From Bacteroidales bacterium (GTDB lineage: Bacteria > Bacteroidota > Bacteroidia > Bacteroidales > VadinHA17): DNA of 57,489 bases. The DNA lies in contig PMIJ01000159.1 in the NCBI GenBank assembly GCA_003157015.1, positions 1 to 57,489 on the forward strand, in the 5' to 3' direction. The position numbers and the translations under genes were made by a program. Each line of letters starts with the position of its first letter. Position 1 is the stretch's first letter. Shown here piece by piece: positions 18,031 to 26,006 of the stretch. The notes under the pieces are model-generated. The model saw nothing but the letters and a program-made list of their open reading frames with translations. It did no database searches and was not told the DNA's origin.

Positions 18031-18690
18031 ATGGACATGAAAATCGCAGAAGTACATAAATTAGAACTTAAATCTGATTTTCCGCCACTTGAAGAAATAT
18101 CAGTCAGTCTGGATCAGCAAAAAGAAAGGCTCCTTATAGATACCATTAACTGGAAAGGTTATAATTATAAGCCTGATGTGGCATTGTCAATTGCGTACAG
18201 TGATCATGAGATTTTCCTTAAATATTTTATTATCGAGAACTATTTTAAAGCTGAAAAGACCGATACAAATGAAATGGTTTGTGAAGATTCATGTGTTGAA
18301 TTTTTTGTTTCACCCGAAGACGACGGCATTTATTATAACATGGAGTTTAATGCAATCGGAACCTGTCTTCTTGGGGTTGGGACCAGCAGGGCAAACAGCA
18401 AAAGAGTCAGACCCGAAATCATTTCAAAGATAAGAAGACTTACAACTGCGGGAACAAAGCCGGTCATAGAGAAAGCCGGTGAGTATGCCTGGATGATAGT
18501 CATTGCCATTCCCTTCGAGGTTTTTTTCCATCATCAGGTAAAAGATCTTAAGGGTAAAATTTTCAGGGCAAATTTTTATAAATGTGGTGATAAGCTTACA
18601 GTTCCTCATTATGTAACCTGGAATCCGGTTGGCACACAGGAACCAGATTACCATCAACCTGAACATTTCGGGTTATTGAAGTTTGTCTAA
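18031..18690 (+). CDS. Carbohydrate-binding family 9-like protein
   Basis: A 219-residue protein resembling the CBM9-like domain (DOMON/CBM9 fold): WKGYNYKPDVALSIAYSD, a VCEDSCVEFFVSPEDDG core, and WNPVGTQEPDYHQPEHFG near the end. There is no signal peptide, so it would be cytoplasmic unless exported otherwise. Stand-alone CBM9-like proteins are common in Bacteroidota, and sugar binding is assumed rather than shown. It lies upstream of the phosphofructokinase/deacetylase/SIS/ROK group, in the same direction but 150 bases away. Confidence 0.75.
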   Translation: MDMKIAEVHKLELKSDFPPLEEISVSLDQQKERLLIDTINWKGYNYKPDVALSIAYSDHEIFLKYFIIENYFKAEKTDTNEMVCEDSCVEFFVSPEDDGIYYNMEFNAIGTCLLGVGTSRANSKRVRPEIISKIRRLTTAGTKPVIEKAGEYAWMIVIAIPFEVFFHHQVKDLKGKIFRANFYKCGDKLTVPHYVTWNPVGTQEPDYHQPEHFGLLKFV

Positions 18691-18800
18691 TAAACCCCCT
18701 GTCCCCCATATGGGCGGAGGCAGAAGTAATCAGGTAATTAAGTCCCCCGTTTGGGGGGTAAAAAAGCTTGGGGGATGTAAGGGTGAAAAAATTCGGAAGA
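18691..18800. repeat. C-run/G-run intergenic repeat
   Basis: Runs of five to six C and G alternate (CCCCCTG, TCCCCCAT, GTCCCCCGTTTGGGGGG, TTGGGGGATG). They can fold into alternative stems. A related region follows the acyl-CoA synthetase gene (25063-25165). These look like dispersed intergenic repeats of this genome; a termination role is possible. Confidence 0.45.
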
Positions 18801-18839
18801 AAAGGGTTACTATAAGTTAAATTGAAAAATTAAATAATT

Positions 18840-20048
18840 ATGATTAAAGGTAATGCACTCATAGGACAATCGGGGGGACCCACCTCAGTGATCAATTCCA
18901 GTCTTGCCGGAGTTATCGAAACTGCTTTATCCTCATCTGTCATCGGGGAGATTTATGGAATGCACTTCGGAATTGAAGGTTTCATGCAGGAATGGTTGTT
19001 CGATCTTGGACACCAGCCACGTAAAATCATAGAAGGATTACGTCATACACCTTCATCTGCGCTGGGATCTTCACGTCACAAGGTTCAGGATAAAGATCTT
19101 CCTCTTATTCTTAATGTACTTAAGAAATATGATATAAGATATTTTTTTCTTATTGGAGGAAACGATACTATGGATACGATCCATCGTGTTGAAACCTATT
19201 GCAGGAATGAAAAATACGAACTGACAGGAATCGGAATTCCGAAGACCGTCGATAATGATCTCTTCGGAACAGATCATACTCCGGGCTTTGCTTCAGCAGC
19301 AAGGTCAAATATTCTGAATGTGATGCAGGCCGGAATTCTGGCTCGCGACATGCAGAAAGTTGACACTTTTGTAATTTATCAGACAATAGGCAGAGATGCC
19401 GGATGGCTCGCAGCCGCAACAGGCCTTGCAAGAAAAAATGAGGAAGATGCCCCTCATCTTATTTATGCACCGGAGTTTCATTTTGATAGTGAAAAATTCC
19501 TGAAAGAAGTTGATGCCTGCATTAAAAAATACGGGTGGGTTTCAATTGTCTGCGGAGAAGGGTTGAAATATTCTGATGGAACACCCGTGAGTTCTGCAAC
19601 AGTGAAGGATAAATTCAATAATACTGAGTTTGGTGCCATGGGCGGATCCAGTGTAGCGCTCAGCCTTCACAGAATTATAACAAATGAGTTTGGATACAGA
19701 GGCGAATTTCAAATAACAGAGTCATTGATAATGAGCGACTTCGTCAGATCATCAAGGGTCGACCTTGATGAAGCTTATCGTTGCGGAGTTGAAGCAGTTA
19801 AACTCGCAGAGACCGGTGAATCGGGATTTATGGTAAGTATCAAAAGAACTTCAAACCATCCATATACCATAGAATTTGGTAAAGTTCCTTTAAATGACGT
19901 TGCTGTTTCTGCCAAACCGATGCCAGCCGACCTCTTTAATCCTGAAGGAAATCATATATCTCAAAAATTCATCGATTATATAAAACCACTTACCGGCGAA
20001 CTACCTGAATTTGTACAACTCGAAAAATTATTTGTAAAAAGAAAATAA
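18840..20048 (+). CDS. pfp: Phosphofructokinase, pyrophosphate-type signature
   Basis: A 402-residue PfkA-superfamily enzyme: GQSGGPTSVINSS at the N-terminus, IGGNDTMDTIH (about 104), and PKTVDNDLFGTDHTPGF (about 133). The Asp after GGN (Gly in ATP enzymes) and the Lys in PKTVDND (Gly in ATP enzymes) are known markers of PPi-dependent enzymes. Expected reaction: fructose-6-phosphate plus PPi to fructose-1,6-bisphosphate, reversible. It is the first of four genes encoding sugar-phosphate enzymes, which end with a ROK kinase at 22992. Phosphoryl donor is inferred from these residues only. Confidence 0.9.
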   Translation: MIKGNALIGQSGGPTSVINSSLAGVIETALSSSVIGEIYGMHFGIEGFMQEWLFDLGHQPRKIIEGLRHTPSSALGSSRHKVQDKDLPLILNVLKKYDIRYFFLIGGNDTMDTIHRVETYCRNEKYELTGIGIPKTVDNDLFGTDHTPGFASAARSNILNVMQAGILARDMQKVDTFVIYQTIGRDAGWLAAATGLARKNEEDAPHLIYAPEFHFDSEKFLKEVDACIKKYGWVSIVCGEGLKYSDGTPVSSATVKDKFNNTEFGAMGGSSVALSLHRIITNEFGYRGEFQITESLIMSDFVRSSRVDLDEAYRCGVEAVKLAETGESGFMVSIKRTSNHPYTIEFGKVPLNDVAVSAKPMPADLFNPEGNHISQKFIDYIKPLTGELPEFVQLEKLFVKRK

Positions 20049-20060
20049 ATAAAATCAGCT

Positions 20061-20831
20061 ATGAACAAAGAATTTAACAAAGTAGTGCTTTCATTTCATG
20101 CACATCCCGATGATGCTGAAGCCTGGAACGCTGGGGTCTTGAAACTACTGAAAGACAAAGGTTATAAGATCGTAATAGCGACGATGACCTCAGGAGACCT
20201 TGGAGGTTGTAATATGACTATGGAAGAGACAGCAAAGGTCAGGATTGAAGAGGCAAAAAAAGCAGCTTCCGTTCTGGATGCTGAGTATTATATGCTTGGA
20301 GGAACAGACGGATTTCTATTTGATACAAAAGAGATGAGACTGAAAGCGATATCTCTCATGAGAAAGGTCAATGCAGGTATCGTATTCACGCATCTTCCTT
20401 CTGATTATCATTCTGATCATAGGACAACAGCTAATATTGTTGAAACAGCAGCCATGGTATCTTCCCTTGGAACTGTACCAGTCAAAGAAAAAGCTCTTGA
20501 GATCACCCCTTTGCTTTATCATACGTCCCCTCTTACCCTGTCGGACCCTCTTGGTTCACAGATAGTGCCGCCTCATTTTTTTGTTGATATAAAAACAGCT
20601 ATTGAAACAAAGAAAAAAATGCTCGGTTATCATATATCTCAGATTGAGTTAATGCAACACATGCATAAAATGAGTGATTTCTTTGGATATGTACTTGAAG
20701 GTAACCGCAACTATGGAAAAATGGTTGGGATTGAATATGCTGAAGTTTACTGGCAGCATCTCGGAGGAGGTTTTCAGAAAGAGACCCAGATACAGAATGA
20801 TCTATCAGAATTTCTAATCAATAAAATCTAA
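20061..20831 (+). CDS. PIG-L/LmbE family deacetylase
   Basis: A 256-residue Zn-dependent N-acetylglucosaminyl deacetylase-type protein. Metal ligands are seen in HAHPDDAE (about 13-20) and SDYHSDHRTT (about 113-122). No signal peptide, so a cytoplasmic substrate is likely. Family members remove the acetyl group from GlcNAc-containing molecules. It lies 12 bases after the phosphofructokinase and 5 bases before the SIS gene. In this setting GlcNAc or GlcNAc-6-phosphate is the natural guess, taking the place of NagA. Bacillithiol- or mycothiol-type deacetylases have the same fold, but no partner genes for those are near. Confidence 0.88.
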   Translation: MNKEFNKVVLSFHAHPDDAEAWNAGVLKLLKDKGYKIVIATMTSGDLGGCNMTMEETAKVRIEEAKKAASVLDAEYYMLGGTDGFLFDTKEMRLKAISLMRKVNAGIVFTHLPSDYHSDHRTTANIVETAAMVSSLGTVPVKEKALEITPLLYHTSPLTLSDPLGSQIVPPHFFVDIKTAIETKKKMLGYHISQIELMQHMHKMSDFFGYVLEGNRNYGKMVGIEYAEVYWQHLGGGFQKETQIQNDLSEFLINKI

Positions 20832-20836
20832 TAATT

Positions 20837-21853
20837 ATGAAACTATCAGAGGAAAAGTATAATAAGTATGCCCTTGTTAGGGAAATGATGGAAACTCCGT
20901 CAATTATAAAATCCTTTAAGCCCGAAGCTGCTGCCAGATTTGCAGCTTCAGTCGGGAAGCACAAAGGATTATTTCTTACAGGAGAGGGAAGCAGCAGGAT
21001 TTTTCCTGCCAAAAGAGCAATATATGCATCTCACAAAAAGGGATTGACTCTGCCTGTTGTTACTGAAGGTTGCACTCAGGCAGAAGAGTACAATCTGAAA
21101 GACTATACGGTTTTTGCCGCTTCGAATTCAGGGCAGACCAAAGAGGTTGTACGTTTAACAACCTTATTGAAAAAACAGAAACATCCTGCTGTTTTTGGAC
21201 TTACGGCAAATCCAAAAACCAAACTCGAAGAAATTGCTTCAGATACACATGTACTTATTTGTGGAAAAGAAAATGCGGTTGCTGCCACCAAGTCAGTGGT
21301 TGAACAGGGTCTTTTCTATGACTCACTGCTCAGAATAGTGAATGGTGAAAAGATGGAAGGATTGAAAGAGCTTGCTGACAAAACAGAAGAAGCTCTGACT
21401 TTAAAAATTGATCCGGCTATAACAGGAATAATCAGGAAAGCAGGCACAATATATTTTGCAGGAAGAAATAATGGTGTTGCTGAAGAACTGGCTCTGAAGA
21501 CCAATGAGATCACCAGGAAAAAATCAGCATTCCTCGAAGGAACATTCGCTGTTCATGGTATTGAAGAGGTAATGGACAAAAACGAAGTTCTGATCTGGAT
21601 TGAACCTTTTGCCACTGAAATGGAAAAATTTAACGAGTGCCTTGTAAAAGGTGTGGGAATGAATATCATTGCAGTATCCACCAAAAAAACAATGTTCCCG
21701 ACTATCATTATACCGGACGGCGGACAATATGCCGAATATGTCCAGCTTGCAGCAGGATGGAATATTCTTGTCGAAACCGGGATATCTCTTGGGATTGATC
21801 TTGATAAACCAACCAGGGCACGGAAAGTAGGTAATGAGTATATTCCGGAATAA
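20837..21853 (+). CDS. SIS-domain protein, probable glucosamine-6-phosphate deaminase/isomerase
   Basis: A 338-residue protein with two SIS domains and no glutaminase domain. Domain 1 has LFLTGEGSSRIFPAK and SNSGQTKEVV; domain 2 has FAGRNNGVAEELALKTNEI. The tail LGIDLDKPTRARKV is like that of GlmS-related deaminases. Such GlmS-isomerase homologues work as glucosamine-6-phosphate deaminases in the Thermococcus chitin pathway and in AgaS-type routes. Tight spacing after the PIG-L deacetylase supports an amino-sugar role. It could instead be a fructosamine deglycase or isomerase. Conserved for the fold; the exact substrate is inferred. Confidence 0.82.
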   Translation: MKLSEEKYNKYALVREMMETPSIIKSFKPEAAARFAASVGKHKGLFLTGEGSSRIFPAKRAIYASHKKGLTLPVVTEGCTQAEEYNLKDYTVFAASNSGQTKEVVRLTTLLKKQKHPAVFGLTANPKTKLEEIASDTHVLICGKENAVAATKSVVEQGLFYDSLLRIVNGEKMEGLKELADKTEEALTLKIDPAITGIIRKAGTIYFAGRNNGVAEELALKTNEITRKKSAFLEGTFAVHGIEEVMDKNEVLIWIEPFATEMEKFNECLVKGVGMNIIAVSTKKTMFPTIIIPDGGQYAEYVQLAAGWNILVETGISLGIDLDKPTRARKVGNEYIPE

Positions 21854-21871
21854 AGCTCAGATAATGGTGTA

Positions 21872-21916
21872 CAGGGCACAGGGTAATCCTATTTTGTGAT
21901 TAAGTCCTGTGTCCTG
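21872..21916. terminator. Hairpin between the SIS and ROK genes
   Basis: CAGGGCACAGG (21872-21882) pairs with CCTGTGTCCTG (21906-21916) with one G-T pair. No T-run follows, so it may be a dispersed repeat or an attenuating hairpin that separates the ROK gene from the upstream three. Confidence 0.45.
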
Positions 21917-22020
21917 AACTCGGAGCCTTTTGGGTTGGGGTAAACGAAGAAAATCAATAAATTAGTGATCAGAATATTTGTAATTACTATATTTACAGAT
22001 ATTAAGTAACTATTTGTAAA

Positions 22021-22992
22021 ATGGCAAAGAAAGAAGTAGCAGTTGGCATAGACATAGGCGGTACAAATACAGTCTTTGGTTTTGTTGACAGGGAGGGTAA
22101 TATTCTCGGGGAAGACAAGTTGAAGACTACACATTATGATGAAATTGAAGTATTTGTAGCGGCATTGTACGAAAAAATTCAGGTTACTGGCCAGAAAATA
22201 GGGAATGGTACCGAAGTAATAGGATTTGGAATAGGTGCTCCTATGGGGAATATTAATAAGGGAACTATTGAACATGCCGCAGGCCTTCCCTGGAAAGGTA
22301 TTGTTCCTCTCGCAGAGATTTTTAACAGGCATACAAAACTTCCGGTGATCGTAACAAACGATGCCAATGCCGCTGCAGTGGGTGAGATGGTATACGGAGG
22401 AGCCAAAGGCATGAAAAATTTTGTTGTTATTACTCTTGGCACTGGTCTTGGCAGCGGGTTCGTAATTGACGGGAAACTTGTATACGGGCACGATGGCTTT
22501 GCAGGGGAGATAGGACATACTGCGATCCGGCCAGGTCCGTCAAACCGCGATTGCGGATGCGGTAGAAAAGGCTGTCTGGAAACTTATGTATCCGCAACAG
22601 GGCTAAAAAGATCTCTTCTGAAGATAATGGCTGACAGCAATGAACCAAGCGAGCTGAGGAAATTGAGTTTCGAGGAACTTGATGCCGAAATTATACACGA
22701 TGCCGCTAAACGTGGCGATTATATTGCAAAAAGAGCTTTTACACATACAGGAAGAATGCTGGGCTTTAAACTTGCAGACGTAGTGGCACATACAAATCCT
22801 GAGGCAATATTCCTTTTTGGGGGTCTTGCTCTTGCCAAGGACCTTATTTTTGAACCGGCAAAAGAATATATGGAAGAAAACCTACTCAGTATTTACAAAG
22901 GTAAAGTGAAGCTTCTGCCCTCTCAGTTAAGTACCCATAATGCGGCAGTGCTTGGTGCCAGTTCACTTGTATGGACTAATAAGGAAAAGTAA
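22021..22992 (+). CDS. ROK family sugar kinase
   Basis: A 323-residue ROK kinase. ATP site DIGGTNTVFG near residue 11, catalytic TNDANAAAVGE, TLGTGLGSGFV, and the Zn motif GHTAIRP...CGCGRKGCLE are all intact. There is no N-terminal helix-turn-helix, so this is a kinase, not a ROK repressor. Known substrates include glucose, GlcNAc, ManNAc and fructose. With deacetylase, SIS protein and phosphofructokinase just upstream, GlcNAc is a good candidate. It is 167 bases after the SIS gene, across a hairpin, so it may also have its own promoter. Confidence 0.9.
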   Translation: MAKKEVAVGIDIGGTNTVFGFVDREGNILGEDKLKTTHYDEIEVFVAALYEKIQVTGQKIGNGTEVIGFGIGAPMGNINKGTIEHAAGLPWKGIVPLAEIFNRHTKLPVIVTNDANAAAVGEMVYGGAKGMKNFVVITLGTGLGSGFVIDGKLVYGHDGFAGEIGHTAIRPGPSNRDCGCGRKGCLETYVSATGLKRSLLKIMADSNEPSELRKLSFEELDAEIIHDAAKRGDYIAKRAFTHTGRMLGFKLADVVAHTNPEAIFLFGGLALAKDLIFEPAKEYMEENLLSIYKGKVKLLPSQLSTHNAAVLGASSLVWTNKEK

Positions 22993-23011
22993 TAAATTAA
23001 TATCTGTGGAT

Positions 23012-23398
23012 ATGGCAAATTTTCCTACAGTATTAAATCATATTCTTGGGGTTGTTTTTATTATAATAGTATTTGCACTGGCTTACGCTTATCTGAAGCC
23101 ACATGAACTTCATAAACGCAGGCTTGTATCCACTCTTCTTCTCAAGGCCAGTTATCTGACTTATTTGTTGGTTCTTCTTATTGTAATTTATCTGGCAGCG
23201 CTCGTAAAAGGAGGGTTGGAAAAAGTGTTCATGGGTGTTGAATTTTTCGCATTCCTTGTTGTGCTTTTTGTTCCGACCATTGGCATATTTGCCAGGAAAC
23301 TCGGTCAGTTCAGCAAGAAAAGAGAAGGCTATAATTACTTTTTTACCATTGTAAATGTTCTTTCAATAATAGCTATTCTTGTGATGTATTTTATTTAA
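23012..23398 (+). CDS. Small four-helix membrane protein of unknown function
   Basis: The start is taken at the ATG at 23012 (product begins MANFPTVLN); the frame extends back into the ROK gene to 22940 without a better start. The 128-residue product has four hydrophobic segments (about 9-28, 43-65, 75-95 and 108-127). Positive residues lie between the first two (KPHELHKRR). I do not recognise the family. It sits 19 bases after the ROK kinase and 11 bases before the acyl-CoA synthetase and is probably co-transcribed with them. Confidence 0.75.
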   Translation: MANFPTVLNHILGVVFIIIVFALAYAYLKPHELHKRRLVSTLLLKASYLTYLLVLLIVIYLAALVKGGLEKVFMGVEFFAFLVVLFVPTIGIFARKLGQFSKKREGYNYFFTIVNVLSIIAILVMYFI

Positions 23399-23409
23399 AA
23401 CCCTAATTT

Positions 23410-25062
23410 ATGTTACAGGAACGTTTAATCGGGTATATTGAACAAAGTATCAGGCAAAACTGGGAAATCGAAGCTTTATCGAACTACAAAGAAAAGGGTC
23501 ATTCTTATAAGGAAATAGCTGAAAAAATCCTGAAAATTCATATCCTCTTTAAAGGATCGGGGATAATAGAAGGGGATAAGATTGCTCTTGTCGGACGAAA
23601 TTCAGCGAACTGGTGCATAACATACCTGGCAACGGTAACCTATGGCGCTGTAATTGTCCCAATACTTCCTGATTTCAAACCTGTTGACCTTACAAATATT
23701 ATAAACCATTCTGACTCGAAACTTCTTATTGTTGATGACAAGATCTATGATCTTTTAAATATAAGCAGTATGTCTGAGATTATCGGAGTGTTCTCTCTTG
23801 ATGACTTCAGAATTATAATGTCAGGTAACCAAGCCGTTAAAGAAATTTTTTCTTCGCTGGAGGAAAAATATGCGAATGCGTTTCCGGTGCTTAAGAAGGA
23901 AGATATTAAGTTCTCTGATATATCAAATGATCAGCTCGCGGTGATAAGCTATACTTCAGGAACAACAGGCTTTTCAAAAGGGGTGATGATAACTCATAAC
24001 AGTCTTGCTGCTAACGTGAGATATGCTCAGAATAACATGCCCTTAAAACCGGGAGATCCCCTCGTGTCATTTCTTCCTCTTGCCCATACATACGGATGTG
24101 CATTCGAGTTTCTTTTCCCCTTTACAATAGGTTGTCATATCACAATCCTGTCAAAAACTCCGTCACCACAAATAGTAATTCAGGCATTTAAAGAGATAAG
24201 GCCAAGGCTAATTTTATCTGTTCCTCTTGTTATTGAAAAAATATTTAAAAAGCAGTTATTGCCTGTAATAAGTAAGCCACTTATGAAAATTATGCTTGCT
24301 GTTCCCCTTTTGAATAAAATACTTTACAAGAAGATAAATGAAAAGCTTGTTGAAACATTTGGCGGAGAATTTAAGGAAATTGTAATAGGGGGAGCTGCAT
24401 TTAATCCTGATGCAGAGAAATTCTTTAAAAAGATCAGGTTCAGATTTACAGTTGGATACGGGATGACGGAATGCGGACCACTGATAAGCTATGCTTCATG
24501 GGATACAACTAAGCTTGGCGCATCCGGAAGAGCAGTCGATACGTTGGAAGTTACAATAGACTCTCCTGATCCCGAAACTATTGTTGGTGAGATAATTCTG
24601 AGGGGAGAGAATGTGATGACAGGGTATTATAAAAATGAAAAGGCAACCCTTGAAATGATTGATAATAATGGCTGGATGCATACAGGCGATCTTGGAATAA
24701 TTGATAAGGATGGCAACATTTTTATTAAAGGAAGAAGCAAAAGCATGATACTCGGGCCATCAGGCAAAAATATTTTTCCCGAGGAAATCGAAGCGGTTAT
24801 TAATAATAAAGAATATGTAGTGGAATCGGTAGTGATTTCAGTGGATAATAAATTGATTGCACTGGTTTTTCCTGATTATGAAATGATGAAAAGGAATAAT
24901 TTATCTGAAGAACAACTTGCTGAATTTTTTGACAAAACCAGGAAAGAGGTAAATGAGAGATTGCCTGAATTCATGGCTGTTAGCAAATTCAGGATACATC
25001 CCGAAGAATTTGCAAAAACACCAAAGAGGAGCATAAAAAGATTTCTGTATACGAAAGAATAG
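23410..25062 (+). CDS. AMP-forming acyl-CoA synthetase
   Basis: A 550-residue member of the ANL superfamily, long-chain acyl-CoA synthetase (FadD-like) type. It has the P-loop motif YTSGTTGFSKGVMITH (about 181-196), GYGMTECGPLISY (about 355), GWMHTGDLG (about 418) and the C-terminal lysine region AKTPKRSIKRFL. Reaction: fatty acid plus ATP and CoA to acyl-CoA, AMP and PPi. The PPi made here could feed the PPi-type phosphofructokinase, an idea based only on proximity. It closes the run; C/G-run repeats follow. Confidence 0.9.
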   Translation: MLQERLIGYIEQSIRQNWEIEALSNYKEKGHSYKEIAEKILKIHILFKGSGIIEGDKIALVGRNSANWCITYLATVTYGAVIVPILPDFKPVDLTNIINHSDSKLLIVDDKIYDLLNISSMSEIIGVFSLDDFRIIMSGNQAVKEIFSSLEEKYANAFPVLKKEDIKFSDISNDQLAVISYTSGTTGFSKGVMITHNSLAANVRYAQNNMPLKPGDPLVSFLPLAHTYGCAFEFLFPFTIGCHITILSKTPSPQIVIQAFKEIRPRLILSVPLVIEKIFKKQLLPVISKPLMKIMLAVPLLNKILYKKINEKLVETFGGEFKEIVIGGAAFNPDAEKFFKKIRFRFTVGYGMTECGPLISYASWDTTKLGASGRAVDTLEVTIDSPDPETIVGEIILRGENVMTGYYKNEKATLEMIDNNGWMHTGDLGIIDKDGNIFIKGRSKSMILGPSGKNIFPEEIEAVINNKEYVVESVVISVDNKLIALVFPDYEMMKRNNLSEEQLAEFFDKTRKEVNERLPEFMAVSKFRIHPEEFAKTPKRSIKRFLYTKE

Positions 25063-25165
25063 CCTCACATCCCTCTAAAGTGGGGCTTATCCCCTAATAT
25101 AAACAAAGCGATCTAAAAAATCGAGAATTATCCACCCTTAAGGGGGGTAGAGGGCAAAAGAGAAA
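25063..25165. repeat. C-run/G-run intergenic repeat
   Basis: CATCCCTCTAAAGTGGGG...CCCCTAA and CCCTTAAGGGGGGTAGAGGG. CCCTCT (25072-25077) and AGAGGG (25149-25154) can pair at the ends. It resembles the element at 18691-18800 and is probably a dispersed repeat. Confidence 0.45.
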
Positions 25166-25184
25166 GAATTAAATTAAGGGTTAC

Positions 25185-25856
25185 ATGGATCTGTACGTAG
25201 TTATTGTTGCGGCAGGAAGTGGGAAGAGGATGGGTGCTGAAATTCCCAAACAATTTCTGGAACTTGCAGGAAGGCCTGTTCTGATGCACACAATTGAAAG
25301 ATTCAAATCATTCAATGATGCAATAGAAATTATTACTGTGCTTCCGGAAAACCAGATCCGTTTTTGGATTGAATTACAGAAAAAGCATTCTTTTTCGATC
25401 CTTCACACTCTTGTCAAAGGCGGTTCAAACCGGTTTTATTCTGTCCGGAACGGACTTAAATTTGTAAACAGTCAGGCGTTGGTTGCTATTCATGACGGAG
25501 TCAGGCCTTTTGTGAGTGTTGATACGATTAAAAGATGTTTTGAGATGGCTGAAAAACTCGGAAATGCGATCCCGTCAATTTCTCCGACCGAATCTCTCAG
25601 AATGATAACAGAGCATGGAAGCCTACCGGTTAATCGCTTGCAGGTAAAACAAATTCAGACCCCACAGGTGTTTAGTGCAGGGTTGATCAAGAATGCCTAT
25701 CTGCAGGAGTATAGCAATGATTTTACCGATGATGCCACTGTGCTTGAAAAAACAGGAGAAAAAATCAACCTTATTGAAGGCAACCGCGAAAATATTAAGA
25801 TCACCAACCCTGAAGATCTGCTCATCTCAGCAGCGCTTTTACAATCAATCTCCTGA
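25185..25856 (+). CDS. ispD: 2-C-methyl-D-erythritol 4-phosphate cytidylyltransferase
   Basis: A 223-residue IspD of normal length, which makes CDP-methylerythritol in the non-mevalonate isoprenoid pathway. Motifs: VIVAAGSGKRMGAEIPKQF (nucleotide binding), IHDGVRPFV, QTPQVFSAGLI, DDATVLEKTG and ITNPEDL. The Arg in GKRMG and the Lys of PKQF are the catalytic basic residues. It stands apart from other isoprenoid genes and is framed by repeat sequences on both sides, so it is probably transcribed on its own or by read-through. Confidence 0.95.
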   Translation: MDLYVVIVAAGSGKRMGAEIPKQFLELAGRPVLMHTIERFKSFNDAIEIITVLPENQIRFWIELQKKHSFSILHTLVKGGSNRFYSVRNGLKFVNSQALVAIHDGVRPFVSVDTIKRCFEMAEKLGNAIPSISPTESLRMITEHGSLPVNRLQVKQIQTPQVFSAGLIKNAYLQEYSNDFTDDATVLEKTGEKINLIEGNRENIKITNPEDLLISAALLQSIS

Positions 25857-25976
25857 GGCTTTAACGGCACAAGGGCACAACGGCGCAAGGGCTCAGAGGC
25901 TTTGAAGGAATGTAGTATCTATTCTATACCGATACCATTGCACCATTGCACCATTGTGCCGTTGCGCCTTATTTCA
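25857..25976. repeat. Facing arrays of 8-9-base units, an inverted pair
   Basis: Left: GGCACAAGG, GCACAACGG, CGCAAGGG (about 25865-25890). Right: CACCATTG, CACCATTGT, GCCGTTGCGCC (about 25936-25970). The right arm read in reverse (GGCGCAACGGCACAATGG) matches the left arm, so the two could fold together. A repeat of this kind is a typical Bacteroidota intergenic element; it also spans the false N-terminal extension of the next frame. Confidence 0.5.
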
Positions 25977-26006
25977 TATCTTGCAATACATTTGAATTGG
26001 GATAAT

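Noticed and set aside
21889..22518. A 209-codon minus-strand frame opposite the ROK kinase gene
   Set aside because: It lies antisense to a strongly conserved kinase and shows no domain; it is a shadow of that gene.
25902..26006. N-terminal extension of the GNAT-like protein
   Set aside because: The sequence is the 9-base repeat array, so the codons there are not protein-like; the ATG at 26007 is better.
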